Source: Marinitoga sp. 38H-ov (GTDB lineage: Bacteria > Thermotogota > Thermotogae > Petrotogales > Petrotogaceae). Taken from it: a DNA stretch of 64,000 nt. Positions 9,658 to 17,983 of the stretch are shown in pieces. How positions within the stretch are numbered: position 1 is the first letter of the stretch; every line of letters begins with the position of its first letter. The position numbers were made by a program, and so were the translations under genes. The notes under the pieces are model-generated. The model was not told the DNA's origin. It made no database searches and saw nothing but the letters and a program-made list of their open reading frames with translations. The stretch lies in the NCBI RefSeq assembly GCF_011057715.1, contig NZ_LNGH01000022.1, positions 41,365 through 105,364 on the forward strand, written 5' to 3'.

Positions 9658-10533
9658 ATGAGAAGTATGACTGGTTATGGGAGAATAGAAGAAAATATAG
9701 GAAATTATAGCTTTACAGTTGAAATAAAATCATTAAATGGTAAACACTTAAATATAAAAACAAATTTACCATGGATATATTCGTCATTAGAACTAAAAAT
9801 AAATGATGTTTTAAAAAAATATTTCAAAAGAGGTTCTTTGAATGTTTATATAGATATAAGATTAATTCAACCAAAAGACATAATAAAAATTGATAAAGCA
9901 TTAGCTAAATCGTATTATGATGCATTAAATGAACTTGCTAGTTATCTTCACTTAAGTGACTTACCTGATTTAGAATTACTAGTTAAATTTAAAGAAATTA
10001 TGAGATATTCCATAGATGAAAAAGATTTAGAAGATATATGGAATAGTTTAGAAAAAGTTGTTATTAAAGCAATAGATAAAGTTATTGAAACCCAAGAATC
10101 TGAAGGTGAAAAAATATACAAAGTTATTATTGAATATGTAGATAAGATAGAAAACATAACTAATGAAATAGAAAAATATTCTAAGGATATGAAACTGTAT
10201 TATATGGAGAAACTAAAAGAATCTTTAAAGGATTTAGATTTGGATATAGAATATAACAAGGAAAGACTAGAATATGAAATTGCATTAATTCTTGAAAGAG
10301 GAGATATTACTGAAGAAATAGATAGATTAAAAATGCATGTAAAAAAATTCAGAGATGTATCTTCGTCTAATATAGAAGCAATTGGACAGAATTTAGACTT
10401 TTTATCTCAAGAAATGCATAGAGAATTTAATACTATAGCTTCAAAATCTAAATTGAAAGAAGTTACGGCATTATCTATAGAAGGAAGATTATTTGTAAAT
10501 AAGATTAAAGAACAAGTTCAAAATATTCATTAA
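9658..10533 (+). CDS. yicC: YicC-family endoribonuclease-like protein
   Basis: Member of the YicC/DUF1732 family, linked in E. coli to RNA degradation and small-RNA turnover. The hallmark N-terminus 'MRSMTGYGR' and the C-terminal block 'DFLSQEMHREFNTIASKS' are both present, and 291 residues is the usual length. The ATG at 9658 is chosen because the conserved MRSMTGYG motif starts there and AGAGGTG precedes it; the longer in-frame extension from 9559 runs back into the kinase gene. The neighbours remA, gmk and rpoZ are its typical partners in Firmicutes and Thermotogota. Confidence 0.92.
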   Translation: MRSMTGYGRIEENIGNYSFTVEIKSLNGKHLNIKTNLPWIYSSLELKINDVLKKYFKRGSLNVYIDIRLIQPKDIIKIDKALAKSYYDALNELASYLHLSDLPDLELLVKFKEIMRYSIDEKDLEDIWNSLEKVVIKAIDKVIETQESEGEKIYKVIIEYVDKIENITNEIEKYSKDMKLYYMEKLKESLKDLDLDIEYNKERLEYEIALILERGDITEEIDRLKMHVKKFRDVSSSNIEAIGQNLDFLSQEMHREFNTIASKSKLKEVTALSIEGRLFVNKIKEQVQNIH

Positions 10534-10564
10534 TATATTAATTATTACATCGGAGGTGTAAACT

Positions 10565-10858
10565 GTGTACGGGTTAATTAATATTGGTTTTGGTAATGTG
10601 GTTATAGGAGATAGAGTAATAGCAATTGTTAATCCAGAGTCTTCACCATTAAAAAGATTAAAGGACATAGCTAAAGAAGAAGGAAAATTAATAGATGCAA
10701 CATATGGAAGAAAAACAAGAGCTATAGTAATAACTGATAGTAATCATATTATTTTAAGTGCTATTCAACCTGAAACTATTAGTGGAAGGTTTATGCAAAA
10801 TTTCTATGATGTAGAATCTGCTTTAGAAAAGATTAGGAAAGAGGTTTATAATAGATGA
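10565..10858 (+). CDS. remA: RemA-like (DUF370) regulatory protein
   Basis: A 97-residue protein matching the RemA family, a DNA-binding regulator of extracellular-matrix genes in Bacillus. The opening '[10 protein letters not shown]', '[11 protein letters not shown]', '[18 protein letters not shown]' and '[10 protein letters not shown]' follow the family closely. Translation starts at GTG after GGAGGTG. Its position between yicC and gmk is the conserved one. Its role in a Thermotogota cell is not established; control of envelope or exopolysaccharide genes is an inference from Bacillus. Confidence 0.88.
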   Translation: MYGLINIGFGNVVIGDRVIAIVNPESSPLKRLKDIAKEEGKLIDATYGRKTRAIVITDSNHIILSAIQPETISGRFMQNFYDVESALEKIRKEVYNR

Positions 10859-11478
10859 CAAAAGGAATACTGTATGTAGTTAGTGGTCCTAGTGGTGTAG
10901 GAAAATCATCTATCATAAAAAATGCAATGTCAAAATTGAATGGTTTTATTTTTTCTGTGTCTTATACAACAAGACCACCTAGACCAGGAGAAATAAATGG
11001 GAAAGATTATTTTTTTGTTGATGAGAATACATTTAATAAGATGGTGGAAAATAATGAATTTTTAGAATATGCCAATGTTCATGGTTATAAATATGGAACA
11101 TCAAAAAAATATATTAAAGAAAAAATAAATGAAGGTTTAAATATAGTACTTGATATTGATGTTCAAGGTGCTCTCAATATTATTAAAGTTATGCCGGAAG
11201 ATACTGTATTGATATTTGTTGCGCCTCCTTCATATTCTGAATTAAAAAAACGTTTAATGAATAGAGGTACAGAAAAGGAAAATGATTTAAAAGTTAGATT
11301 AGAAGATGCAAAATGGGAACTTTCAAAAATAAATGATTTTGATTATCTAATTGTAAACGAAGATTTAAATGAAGCAATAAATCAATTAATATCTATTTTT
11401 ATTGCTGAGCAAATTAAAACAAAGAGAGTTACTGAACATTTAGGTAGATATTCATTTTTCAAGTTGGAGGAGGAATAA
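10855..11478 (+). CDS. gmk: Guanylate kinase
   Basis: Phosphorylates GMP to GDP with ATP. The P-loop '[10 protein letters not shown]' is at about residues 9-18. '[20 protein letters not shown]' is the GMP-binding segment, and '[11 protein letters not shown]' and the lid region 'RLMNRGTE' follow. 207 residues is standard. It overlaps remA by four bases and is followed by rpoZ after one base, so it is fully inside the operon. Confidence 0.96.
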   Translation: MTKGILYVVSGPSGVGKSSIIKNAMSKLNGFIFSVSYTTRPPRPGEINGKDYFFVDENTFNKMVENNEFLEYANVHGYKYGTSKKYIKEKINEGLNIVLDIDVQGALNIIKVMPEDTVLIFVAPPSYSELKKRLMNRGTEKENDLKVRLEDAKWELSKINDFDYLIVNEDLNEAINQLISIFIAEQIKTKRVTEHLGRYSFFKLEEE

Positions 11479-11479
11479 T

Positions 11480-11722
11480 ATGTCAATGGATTTTAATTAT
11501 GATGAGATTATAAAAAAAATAGGATTTAAATATGCAATTCCTGTTATGGTTGCAAAGAGAGTTCAAATATTAAAAGAAGATGGTTTTGATTCTACATCAA
11601 AACCTTTAGTAAAGACTTCAGATAATAATTTAGTAACGATAGCTTTTAAAGAAATAGAAAAAGGATATGTTAGATTGAAAAATAAAGATAAATTAGAGGA
11701 TATTAAACCTGAGGTGAAATAG
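11480..11722 (+). CDS. rpoZ: RNA polymerase omega subunit
   Basis: Small (80-residue) omega subunit that helps assemble beta-prime. The N-terminal 'DEIIKKIGFKYAIPVMVAKRVQIL' has the omega pattern of a helix followed by A-K-R. The later 'PLVKTSDNNLVTIAFKEIEKGYV' matches the 'KPVTIALEEIAAGKI' region of other omegas. The identification is supported strongly by its place directly after gmk. Its stop overlaps the next start. Confidence 0.88.
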   Translation: MSMDFNYDEIIKKIGFKYAIPVMVAKRVQILKEDGFDSTSKPLVKTSDNNLVTIAFKEIEKGYVRLKNKDKLEDIKPEVK

Positions 11723-12264
11723 TGAAAAAAATTCTTTTTATTTTTTTTATTGTTTTTTCAATAATATCTTTTTCTATAAATTTTGATATAGGTATGTCTA
11801 TTTTAACTGGTGAAAATAACTGGAATATGGGATTAAGATTAGGGCTGGAAGAGAATAACTTTGAATTTTCCAGCGATATTACGTATGTTAGTACGCCTAG
11901 TTTTTCTTTTATTACAGTTTTAGATGTTAGTACTTCGATTTTGAAAATAAATGAATATAGTAATGTGGATTTTGGAATATCGTGGTTTAATGATAGAATA
12001 ACAGAAGAAGCTACTGAAAATAGAAGTGTATTTTTAATGTATTCTGGTTTAAAAATTAAATTGGAAAATATTGCTTTAAAAGCAGGATTTGGTTATCCAT
12101 TATCTCAAGAAACATATTCAACAAATTTATCAGATTATATATTTTTTAAAATTAGTTATATAGTTCCACCGCCAGATGATTTTATAGATGATTTGAAATT
12201 AGAATTTAGGTTTATTAATGGAAGAAAAGATTTTTCATTATATTTTTCGGAGCCTATTAGATGA
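11722..12264 (+). CDS. Exported beta-strand-rich protein, function unknown
   Basis: I do not recognise a family. An N-terminal signal peptide (about 1-18, MKK followed by Ile/Phe-rich residues) precedes about 160 residues of alternating hydrophobic/polar strands, with repeated Gly/Asn/Asp turns and a Pro-rich turn near residue 150. This suggests a small beta-barrel or periplasmic beta-sandwich, perhaps of the outer sheath (toga). The GTG start overlaps the rpoZ stop, and the stop overlaps the prepilin-like gene by four bases. Confidence 0.55.
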   Translation: MKKILFIFFIVFSIISFSINFDIGMSILTGENNWNMGLRLGLEENNFEFSSDITYVSTPSFSFITVLDVSTSILKINEYSNVDFGISWFNDRITEEATENRSVFLMYSGLKIKLENIALKAGFGYPLSQETYSTNLSDYIFFKISYIVPPPDDFIDDLKLEFRFINGRKDFSLYFSEPIR

Positions 12265-12698
12265 AAAAAGGGTATTTAATGTTAGAAGCAGCTTTTTCGA
12301 TTATATTAATATCTATAATATCCATAATTGTCCTTGCATTTTTTGCAAGGACAATTATTATGTTTGATGAAATTTTAAATATGGAATTTAAAAGAATTAA
12401 TGTTGAAAATTCTTTAGTAAATTTATTTAGATTTTTAAGAGATGATATTAAGGTTGATACAGTAAAATTTAAAGATATTGGGTACAAAAAATATTTTGAA
12501 TTTTATAGAAAAAATAATGAAAAGCTGCAATTAGAAAAAAGTTCTAATTATTTAAAAATGATTTTTATAGATGAATATAATAGAAAAACAATAGAATATT
12601 TATATACAGGTAAAATAATTGATATAAATAAAAGAGATAATATGTTAGAATTTCAATTTGAAGATTATTTTTTAAATATTTATTCCAAGGAGTGGTAA
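12261..12698 (+). CDS. Prepilin-like protein (type IV pilin/pseudopilin)
   Basis: The N-terminus MKKGYLMLEA followed by a 22-residue hydrophobic helix is a type III prepilin signal: short basic leader, Gly at the cleavage site, and Glu at position +5 of the mature protein. The remaining 110 residues are polar and have no recognised fold. Such minor pilins or pseudopilins take part in DNA-uptake or secretion pili. A ComF-like gene two places downstream supports a competence link (inference). A strong hairpin lies inside the helix-coding part (12324-12358). Confidence 0.7.
   Translation: MKKGYLMLEAAFSIILISIISIIVLAFFARTIIMFDEILNMEFKRINVENSLVNLFRFLRDDIKVDTVKFKDIGYKKYFEFYRKNNEKLQLEKSSNYLKMIFIDEYNRKTIEYLYTGKIIDINKRDNMLEFQFEDYFLNIYSKEW
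12324..12358. repeat. Perfect 15-bp inverted repeat inside the prepilin-like gene
   Basis: Arms at 12324-12338 and 12344-12358 are exact complements around a T5 loop. It lies in the codons for the transmembrane helix and would fold into a stable mRNA hairpin. There is no T-tract after it, so it is not a simple intrinsic terminator. Confidence 0.85.
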
Positions 12699-12699
12699 A

Positions 12700-13974
12700 A
12701 TGGCTAATCCAATTATTGAAGCATATAAAATATTGCAAGAAAGAATAAGACAAGAAAATATGAAATTATATTTAGAATTATTAGACTCAAAAGTATCTAC
12801 TGTAAAAGCAAAGTCTATTCAAGAACTGCAAAAACAAAGGGTAGAAATTACTCATATGCATGAGATGTTAAAAGATAATAGTCCAAATGTTAGATTATCA
12901 GCATTAAAATATTTAGAAAAAATGGGAAGGTTAGATTGTGATATTTTAAAAGAGTTATTTAATGATATATCTCCTGTTGTTAGAAAAGAAACGATAAGAT
13001 TATATCTTTCATTAGGATGCGAAGATATTGAAGCAATATATCCTTTGACAAAGGATCCTGACTTTAAAGTGAGATTTCAATTAGTAAATTCTTTTATAGA
13101 GTTTTATCCTGAAGATTTAGATAAAATAAAAGATAAATTTAAAGATGATCCAAATCAGCAAATAAAAATATTATTAAATGCATCTGATAATATAAGTGAA
13201 ATAATTTTATCAGAAGATGTACCCATATCACTAAAAAAATTAATATTAAAAAGATTTTTTGAGTCAAATGATTCAGTTACTGTATTTAATACTTTTAGTA
13301 CAATATATAATGATTCTGATAAAAACATAAAATTATTATTAATTAAGTTTATATCAGGCCTTCCCTGTGAAATATCTAAAACATTTTTTACAAAAAAAAT
13401 GGATGAAGAAGAAGATATTGAAATATTATTTGAATTAGTTAATAAAGGGAAAAAAATATGTGGAAACGATATAATTCAAGATTGGGTTATAGATAAATTT
13501 ATTGATTCTGATATCTCAAAAATAAAAAATTTTGGATTTAAATTAGCAATGGAAAAAGATGATATGAATTACGTAGATTATGCTAGGAGTTTATTAGATA
13601 TAGTTGAAGATGAATTTTTAAGTGGTGCGGTATCTTACTTATTGCATTTTCTAGATTATACATTATTAGAAAAAGTTCCGGATTTTTTAAATTCTCTTTC
13701 AATAAAAAGAAAGAATTTTGCATTACAAATAATAAAAAAGTTAAAAGCAGATCAGTTTTTAATGGAGGTTTCTCATATTGCAGAAAATAAAATGTATCCA
13801 TTGAATTTAAGGAAAAATGCATTAAATATTTTAAAAATATTAAAAGCAAATAATTATTGGGAAATTCCATATAATATTTTAAAAGAAGAAAATGAAAATG
13901 GAACGTTAAAATTGACAGCTTTAACTGTATTATTAAAATTGAATCCTGAGGTAGTTCCAAGTGTTCTTGAATGA
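12700..13974 (+). CDS. HEAT-repeat-like helical scaffold protein
   Basis: A 424-residue, almost entirely alpha-helical protein without a signal peptide. Repeating units of about 30-35 residues can be seen ('SPNVRLSALKYLEKMG', 'SPVVRKETIRLYLSLG', 'DPDFKVRFQLVNSFIEF'), with the D/S-P-x-V-R pattern of HEAT/armadillo repeats. Such proteins are protein-interaction scaffolds; no partner can be named. AAGGAGTGG precedes the ATG, which starts one base after the prepilin stop, and comF overlaps its end by 14 bases. It is therefore embedded in the pilin/comF operon. Confidence 0.75.
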   Translation: MANPIIEAYKILQERIRQENMKLYLELLDSKVSTVKAKSIQELQKQRVEITHMHEMLKDNSPNVRLSALKYLEKMGRLDCDILKELFNDISPVVRKETIRLYLSLGCEDIEAIYPLTKDPDFKVRFQLVNSFIEFYPEDLDKIKDKFKDDPNQQIKILLNASDNISEIILSEDVPISLKKLILKRFFESNDSVTVFNTFSTIYNDSDKNIKLLLIKFISGLPCEISKTFFTKKMDEEEDIEILFELVNKGKKICGNDIIQDWVIDKFIDSDISKIKNFGFKLAMEKDDMNYVDYARSLLDIVEDEFLSGAVSYLLHFLDYTLLEKVPDFLNSLSIKRKNFALQIIKKLKADQFLMEVSHIAENKMYPLNLRKNALNILKILKANNYWEIPYNILKEENENGTLKLTALTVLLKLNPEVVPSVLE

Positions 13975-14575
13975 AATATTCCCTAATAAATGCAAAATTT
14001 GCGGAAAAGATATATTATTAAACAAATTAATATGCGAGTCTTGTGAAGACTCGCTTTTTATGCCATCGTATATAATTAAAAGAAATATAAAAATTTACTT
14101 TTCTACTGTATACGAAGAGCCTATATCAAAACTAATTAAAGAATTTAAATTTAAAAATAATGTACATTTTGCGAAAATTTTCGCAAAATTAATATATAAA
14201 ACATATAAATATTATAAAATAGAATTTGAAAATATACCAGAATTATTATATATACCGTCAACAATTAACCATCTAAAAAAGAGAGGTTATAATCCTGTAA
14301 GGTTAATTACAAAACAATTCTCTAATATGACAGGTTTTGATATAAGTAATAATTTAAAAGTAAATCCGGCTTATTATAAATCTCAAGTAAATGCAAAAAA
14401 TCTTTTAGAAAGGAAAATTCAAATAAGAAATAAATTTGAGTTTATTAAGTCAAATAAAAAAACATATATTTTAATTGATGATGTTTATACAAGTGGTGCA
14501 ACTATAGAAGAAGCGATTAATAAAATAGAAGGGAACGTTATCCCCATAATTCTTTGCAAAAATGTTAAAAAATGA
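13961..14575 (+). CDS. comF: ComF-family phosphoribosyltransferase-like protein
   Basis: A 204-residue protein with an N-terminal zinc-finger-like pair (CKIC and CESC) and a C-terminal type I phosphoribosyltransferase motif 'YILIDDVYTSGAT'. ComF proteins are needed for natural DNA uptake in several bacteria, although their reaction is unknown. The GTG at 13961 overlaps the upstream gene by 14 bases and has GAGGTAG upstream; an ATG at 13971 is out of frame. Two strong palindromes, one terminator-like, lie within its first third. It is the last gene of the operon. Confidence 0.88.
   Translation: MFLNEIFPNKCKICGKDILLNKLICESCEDSLFMPSYIIKRNIKIYFSTVYEEPISKLIKEFKFKNNVHFAKIFAKLIYKTYKYYKIEFENIPELLYIPSTINHLKKRGYNPVRLITKQFSNMTGFDISNNLKVNPAYYKSQVNAKNLLERKIQIRNKFEFIKSNKKTYILIDDVYTSGATIEEAINKIEGNVIPIILCKNVKK
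14034..14061 (+). terminator. Terminator-like hairpin inside comF
   Basis: GCGAGTCTT, a 3-base loop and AAGACTCGC form a perfect 9-bp stem at 14034-14054, followed directly by TTTTTAT. This has the full form of an intrinsic terminator but lies about 25 codons into the comF reading frame. Confidence 0.55.
14166..14189. repeat. 24-bp perfect palindrome inside comF
   Basis: The arms ATTTTGCGAAAA and TTTTCGCAAAAT meet without a loop. The sequence could act as a dimeric protein-binding site or cruciform. It is 105 bases downstream of the terminator-like hairpin in the same gene. Confidence 0.7.
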
Positions 14576-14715
14576 CAATCTTTATTAATCTTGATTTTCT
14601 GTTATTATATATTATTATTTATAATTATCTTAAGAATGCTTGGTAATTCTGTTGTTTGCTAAAAAAAAATATATGATACAATTTATTTGGCAAAAAAAAT
14701 TATGGGGGTCTAATA

Positions 14716-15489
14716 ATGATTATAGATAAAAAGCTTTCTAATTTACTGGATAGTGAAGAGCCAAGTATTCAAGAGTTGAGAAATATTGCGAAAAATATGG
14801 GTATAAAATTAAAAAGGTCTATGAGGAAAAAAGATATAATAAAAGTTATTAAAAGTAAATTAATTCAATTAAAAGAAGAAGGACTAATAACGGAAACCTC
14901 AAACTCTTATTCTAAAATATCAATAGAAAACATTAATCTTGTTGAAGACAAACCCTTAAATAAAAATATACTTATTATTACAAGTGTTAATTCTCATTGG
15001 ATATATGCCCAATGGTTTTTTTCTAAGGAATTATATAAAAAGATAAATAAGTTACCTGAAAATATTAAGATTGTAATGAGATTTTATGAAATAAAGGAAA
15101 ATACATTTGATGATATAAATAGAATATATGAATCAAATAATGATTTGAGAAATTACAAAAGCTATTATTTTTTTGTTCCTGAATCAAATGTTGAATATAT
15201 AGCAGAAATAGGCTATTTAGACTTTGAAAAAAATTTTATATCATTAATAAAAAGTAATAAAATAAAAATGCCTTCTGAAAAAATACAGTTGTCTGAGAAT
15301 TTAGTAATATTTAATTTAAAGACCAATAAAAAGAAAAAAATAAGAAAAAAAATTGATATTAATATTGTTGAAAAAATTCCGAGTTTAGCAACAGGAAATA
15401 TGGCATTGCATCAATTGGGAGATAAACCTCCTATATCTGGTGGAGGTTCATTTGTTTGGAATTTATATTCTAGGGGGACAAAAAAATGA
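14716..15489 (+). CDS. DUF4912 protein with SAP/Rho-N-like N-terminus
   Basis: A 257-residue protein. Residues 15-55 ('SIQELRNIAKNMGIKLKRSMRKKDIIKVI') look like a SAP or Rho N-terminal helical motif. The central part ('SHWIYAQWFF' and following) matches the DUF4912 pattern, a carbohydrate-binding-like beta fold. The C-terminus has Gly/Ser-rich 'PPISGGGSFVWNLYSRG'. Its four-base overlap with the GH57 gene is a recurrent arrangement in Thermotogota and points to glycogen or maltodextrin metabolism (family context); the molecular role is unknown. GGGGG precedes the ATG. Confidence 0.75.
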   Translation: MIIDKKLSNLLDSEEPSIQELRNIAKNMGIKLKRSMRKKDIIKVIKSKLIQLKEEGLITETSNSYSKISIENINLVEDKPLNKNILIITSVNSHWIYAQWFFSKELYKKINKLPENIKIVMRFYEIKENTFDDINRIYESNNDLRNYKSYYFFVPESNVEYIAEIGYLDFEKNFISLIKSNKIKMPSEKIQLSENLVIFNLKTNKKKKIRKKIDINIVEKIPSLATGNMALHQLGDKPPISGGGSFVWNLYSRGTKK

Positions 15490-17069
15490 ATCAAAGAAGT
15501 TCTAAAATTATTTTTGTATTGCATTCTCATTTGCCATATGTTAGACATCCCGATTATGAAGAATTTATGGAAGAAAGATGGTTATTTGAAGCGATAACAG
15601 AAACATATATTCCTATTATAAAAGTGTTAAAAAATTTGGAAAATAAAGAGATAAATTTTAAATTAGTTATGAGTTTTTCTCCTACTTTAATAGAAATGTT
15701 AAATAGTATAGATTTGCAAGAAAAATATATTAGATATTTAAGAAAAATAATTGAATTAGCGGAAAAAGAATATGAAAGAACCAAGGATGAAGAAATAATT
15801 AAGCATAAAATGGCTGATTATTATGCTAGTAAATTTAAAGAAATTTTATATATTTTTGAAAAAGAATATAATAAAAATATATTATTGGCTTTTAAAGAAT
15901 ATGAGGAAAAGGGTTATTTGGAATTAATAACAACATCAGCAACACATGCAGTTTTGCCAATATATGCTGAATATCCTGAAATAATAAAATATCAAATTAA
16001 ATATGGGTTAGAAACATTCAAAAACGCTTTTGGTCATTATCCAAAGGGATTTTGGTTGCCGGAAATGGGCTATTATGAAGGATTAGATGAGAAATTAAAG
16101 GAATTTGGTATTGAATATTTTTTTGTAGAGAAGCATGGACTAATATATGGAAATCCTTATCCAATATACGATGTATATTATCCTGTTATAACAAATTCTA
16201 ATGTTTTTGTTTTTGGAAGAGATAAAGAGAATAATATAGATATATTTGATCCAGAAACAGGGTATTTAAATGACCCTAGATATAGGGAGTTCTATAGAGA
16301 TATTGGATTTGATAGAGAATATGAATATATAAAAGATTATATAGATAAAAGTGGAGTTAGATGCAATACTGGAATAAAATATTATAAGATTACAGGAAAA
16401 GAAAAAGGTTTATATGATAAATTATTATACGATATAGATGAAGCATATATTGCAGTAAAAGAAGATGCTAAAGATTTTGTCCAAAAAAGATTAAATCAAG
16501 TTAATAAGTTAAAAAATAAATTTGAAAGTATAACTCCAATCTTAACTTATGCTTTTGATACAGAATTTTTTGGTCATTGGTGGTATGAAGGAATAATATT
16601 TTTAGAAAAAGTAATTGAATATTTATATAATACAGATGAGATTTCTTTGACCACACCTAAAGAAGTTATAAAAGATTTAGAAGAGGTTCAAGTTTTACAA
16701 CCTTCAAAATCTTCTTGGGGGATAAATGGATATTTTGAAGAGTGGATAAATGGAAATAATGATTGGATTTATCCGGCAATACATGAAATGATAGAAATAT
16801 TTGAAATGAAAAAAAATAATGAAAATAAAGAAATTTTAAATATGATGTTAAAAGAGATAATGCTTACACAATCAAGTGATTGGGCTTTTATTATTAGTTC
16901 TGGGACAACAGTTGAATATGCCGTTAACAGAATAAAAACACATGTGAAACGTTTTTTTGAACTAAATGCAATGCTTGATAGTGGAAAAAGTGATAAAAAT
17001 AAGTTAAAATATTATATGTGGATGGATAAAATTTTTGAGAATATAGATTTTTCATCATTTTGCGATTAA
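15486..17069 (+). CDS. GH57 1,4-alpha-glucan branching enzyme
   Basis: Glycoside hydrolase family 57 protein of 527 residues, matching the branching-enzyme subgroup in length and motif order. The N-terminal 'VLHSHLPYVRHP' is the first conserved region. The nucleophile Glu is in 'GFWLPEMGYYEG' (near residue 193), the general acid Asp is in 'AFDTEFFGHWWYEG' (near 357), and the last region is 'SSWGINGYFEEWING'. It transfers alpha-1,4 chains to alpha-1,6 branch points during glycogen synthesis. It is translationally coupled to the DUF4912 gene. An alpha-amylase activity, as claimed for some related proteins, is the alternative. Confidence 0.85.
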   Translation: MNQRSSKIIFVLHSHLPYVRHPDYEEFMEERWLFEAITETYIPIIKVLKNLENKEINFKLVMSFSPTLIEMLNSIDLQEKYIRYLRKIIELAEKEYERTKDEEIIKHKMADYYASKFKEILYIFEKEYNKNILLAFKEYEEKGYLELITTSATHAVLPIYAEYPEIIKYQIKYGLETFKNAFGHYPKGFWLPEMGYYEGLDEKLKEFGIEYFFVEKHGLIYGNPYPIYDVYYPVITNSNVFVFGRDKENNIDIFDPETGYLNDPRYREFYRDIGFDREYEYIKDYIDKSGVRCNTGIKYYKITGKEKGLYDKLLYDIDEAYIAVKEDAKDFVQKRLNQVNKLKNKFESITPILTYAFDTEFFGHWWYEGIIFLEKVIEYLYNTDEISLTTPKEVIKDLEEVQVLQPSKSSWGINGYFEEWINGNNDWIYPAIHEMIEIFEMKKNNENKEILNMMLKEIMLTQSSDWAFIISSGTTVEYAVNRIKTHVKRFFELNAMLDSGKSDKNKLKYYMWMDKIFENIDFSSFCD

Positions 17070-17091
17070 CTTTTGAAAGGAGGGCATAAGA

Positions 17092-17667
17092 GTGCCAGAA
17101 AAATACTTTGAAATTAGATGGCATGGAAGAGCTGGTCAAGGAGCAAAAAGTGCTTCACAATTCTTGACAGAGGCTGCTGTAGAGGCAGGATTATATTCTA
17201 CAGCTTTCCCAGAATATGGTGCAGAAAGATCAGGTGCACCTATGAAAGCTTTTAACAGAATAGCAGAAGTTCCAATAAGGATAAGAAGTGGTATTGAAAC
17301 ACCTGATGTAGTAGTAGTTTTTGATGACACAATGTTAGGTTTACCAGATATTACTTTAGGTTTATCAGAAGATAAAATATTATTGGTAAATACAGTTATA
17401 ACTCCAGCAGAAGTTAGAGAAAAAACAGGATTTAAAGGAAAAATCTATACAATTCCTGCAACAGATATTGCATTAGAAGAAATAAAAAGAGGTATTCCAA
17501 ATACAGTTATGATAGGTGCTTTGGTAAAATTAACAAATGTTGTTCCATTAGATGTTATAAAAAATAAGGTTAAGAAAACATTTGAGAAAAAATTCTCAAC
17601 TGAAGTTGTAGAAGCTAATATAAGAGCTGTTGAAAGAGGTTATCAGGAGGTGAAAGGCGATGCCTAA
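17092..17667 (+). CDS. porG: Pyruvate:ferredoxin oxidoreductase, gamma subunit
   Basis: Subunit of the four-part pyruvate:ferredoxin oxidoreductase that converts pyruvate and CoA to acetyl-CoA, CO2 and reduced ferredoxin. 'IRWHGRAGQGAKSASQ' and 'FPEYGAERSGAP' are diagnostic for gamma subunits, and 191 residues is normal. Translation starts at GTG after AAAGGAGGG. It overlaps porD by eight bases. The order gamma-delta-alpha-beta is the one known in Thermotoga and archaea. Confidence 0.95.
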   Translation: MPEKYFEIRWHGRAGQGAKSASQFLTEAAVEAGLYSTAFPEYGAERSGAPMKAFNRIAEVPIRIRSGIETPDVVVVFDDTMLGLPDITLGLSEDKILLVNTVITPAEVREKTGFKGKIYTIPATDIALEEIKRGIPNTVMIGALVKLTNVVPLDVIKNKVKKTFEKKFSTEVVEANIRAVERGYQEVKGDA

Positions 17668-17968
17668 ATATGATAGCTGGAAAGATATGCCTATCGCTGG
17701 AGTTATTGACAAACCAGCTACAGCAAGAGAATACAATACAGGTACATGGAGAATAATGAGACCTATTATAAATAAAGACGCATGTATTAATTGTATGCAA
17801 TGCTGGTTATATTGTCCAGATATGGCAATTAATGGTAGAGTAAAAGAAGATGGGAAAACAGAAATGTTAGGCTTTGATTATAATTATTGTAAAGGTTGCG
17901 GAACATGTGCAGAAATTTGTCCTGTAAACGCAATTGAAATGAAACCTGAAACGGAATTTTTGAAATAA
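17660..17968 (+). CDS. porD: Pyruvate:ferredoxin oxidoreductase, delta (ferredoxin-like) subunit
   Basis: A 102-residue electron-transfer subunit carrying two [4Fe-4S] clusters, with ligands in CINCMQCWLYCP and CKGCGTCAEICP near residues 46-57 and 77-88. The N-terminal 40 residues ('GVIDKPATAREYNTGTWR') match the docking segment of delta subunits. It carries electrons from the beta-subunit cluster to external ferredoxin, which can feed the hydrogenase encoded 4 kb downstream. Confidence 0.95.
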   Translation: MPKYDSWKDMPIAGVIDKPATAREYNTGTWRIMRPIINKDACINCMQCWLYCPDMAINGRVKEDGKTEMLGFDYNYCKGCGTCAEICPVNAIEMKPETEFLK

Positions 17969-17983
17969 GGAGGTTGAGTATAA

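Noticed and set aside
13971..14020. ATG at 13971 as comF start
   Set aside because: It is in a different frame that stops after about 15 codons; the GTG at 13961 reads into the zinc-finger and transferase motifs.
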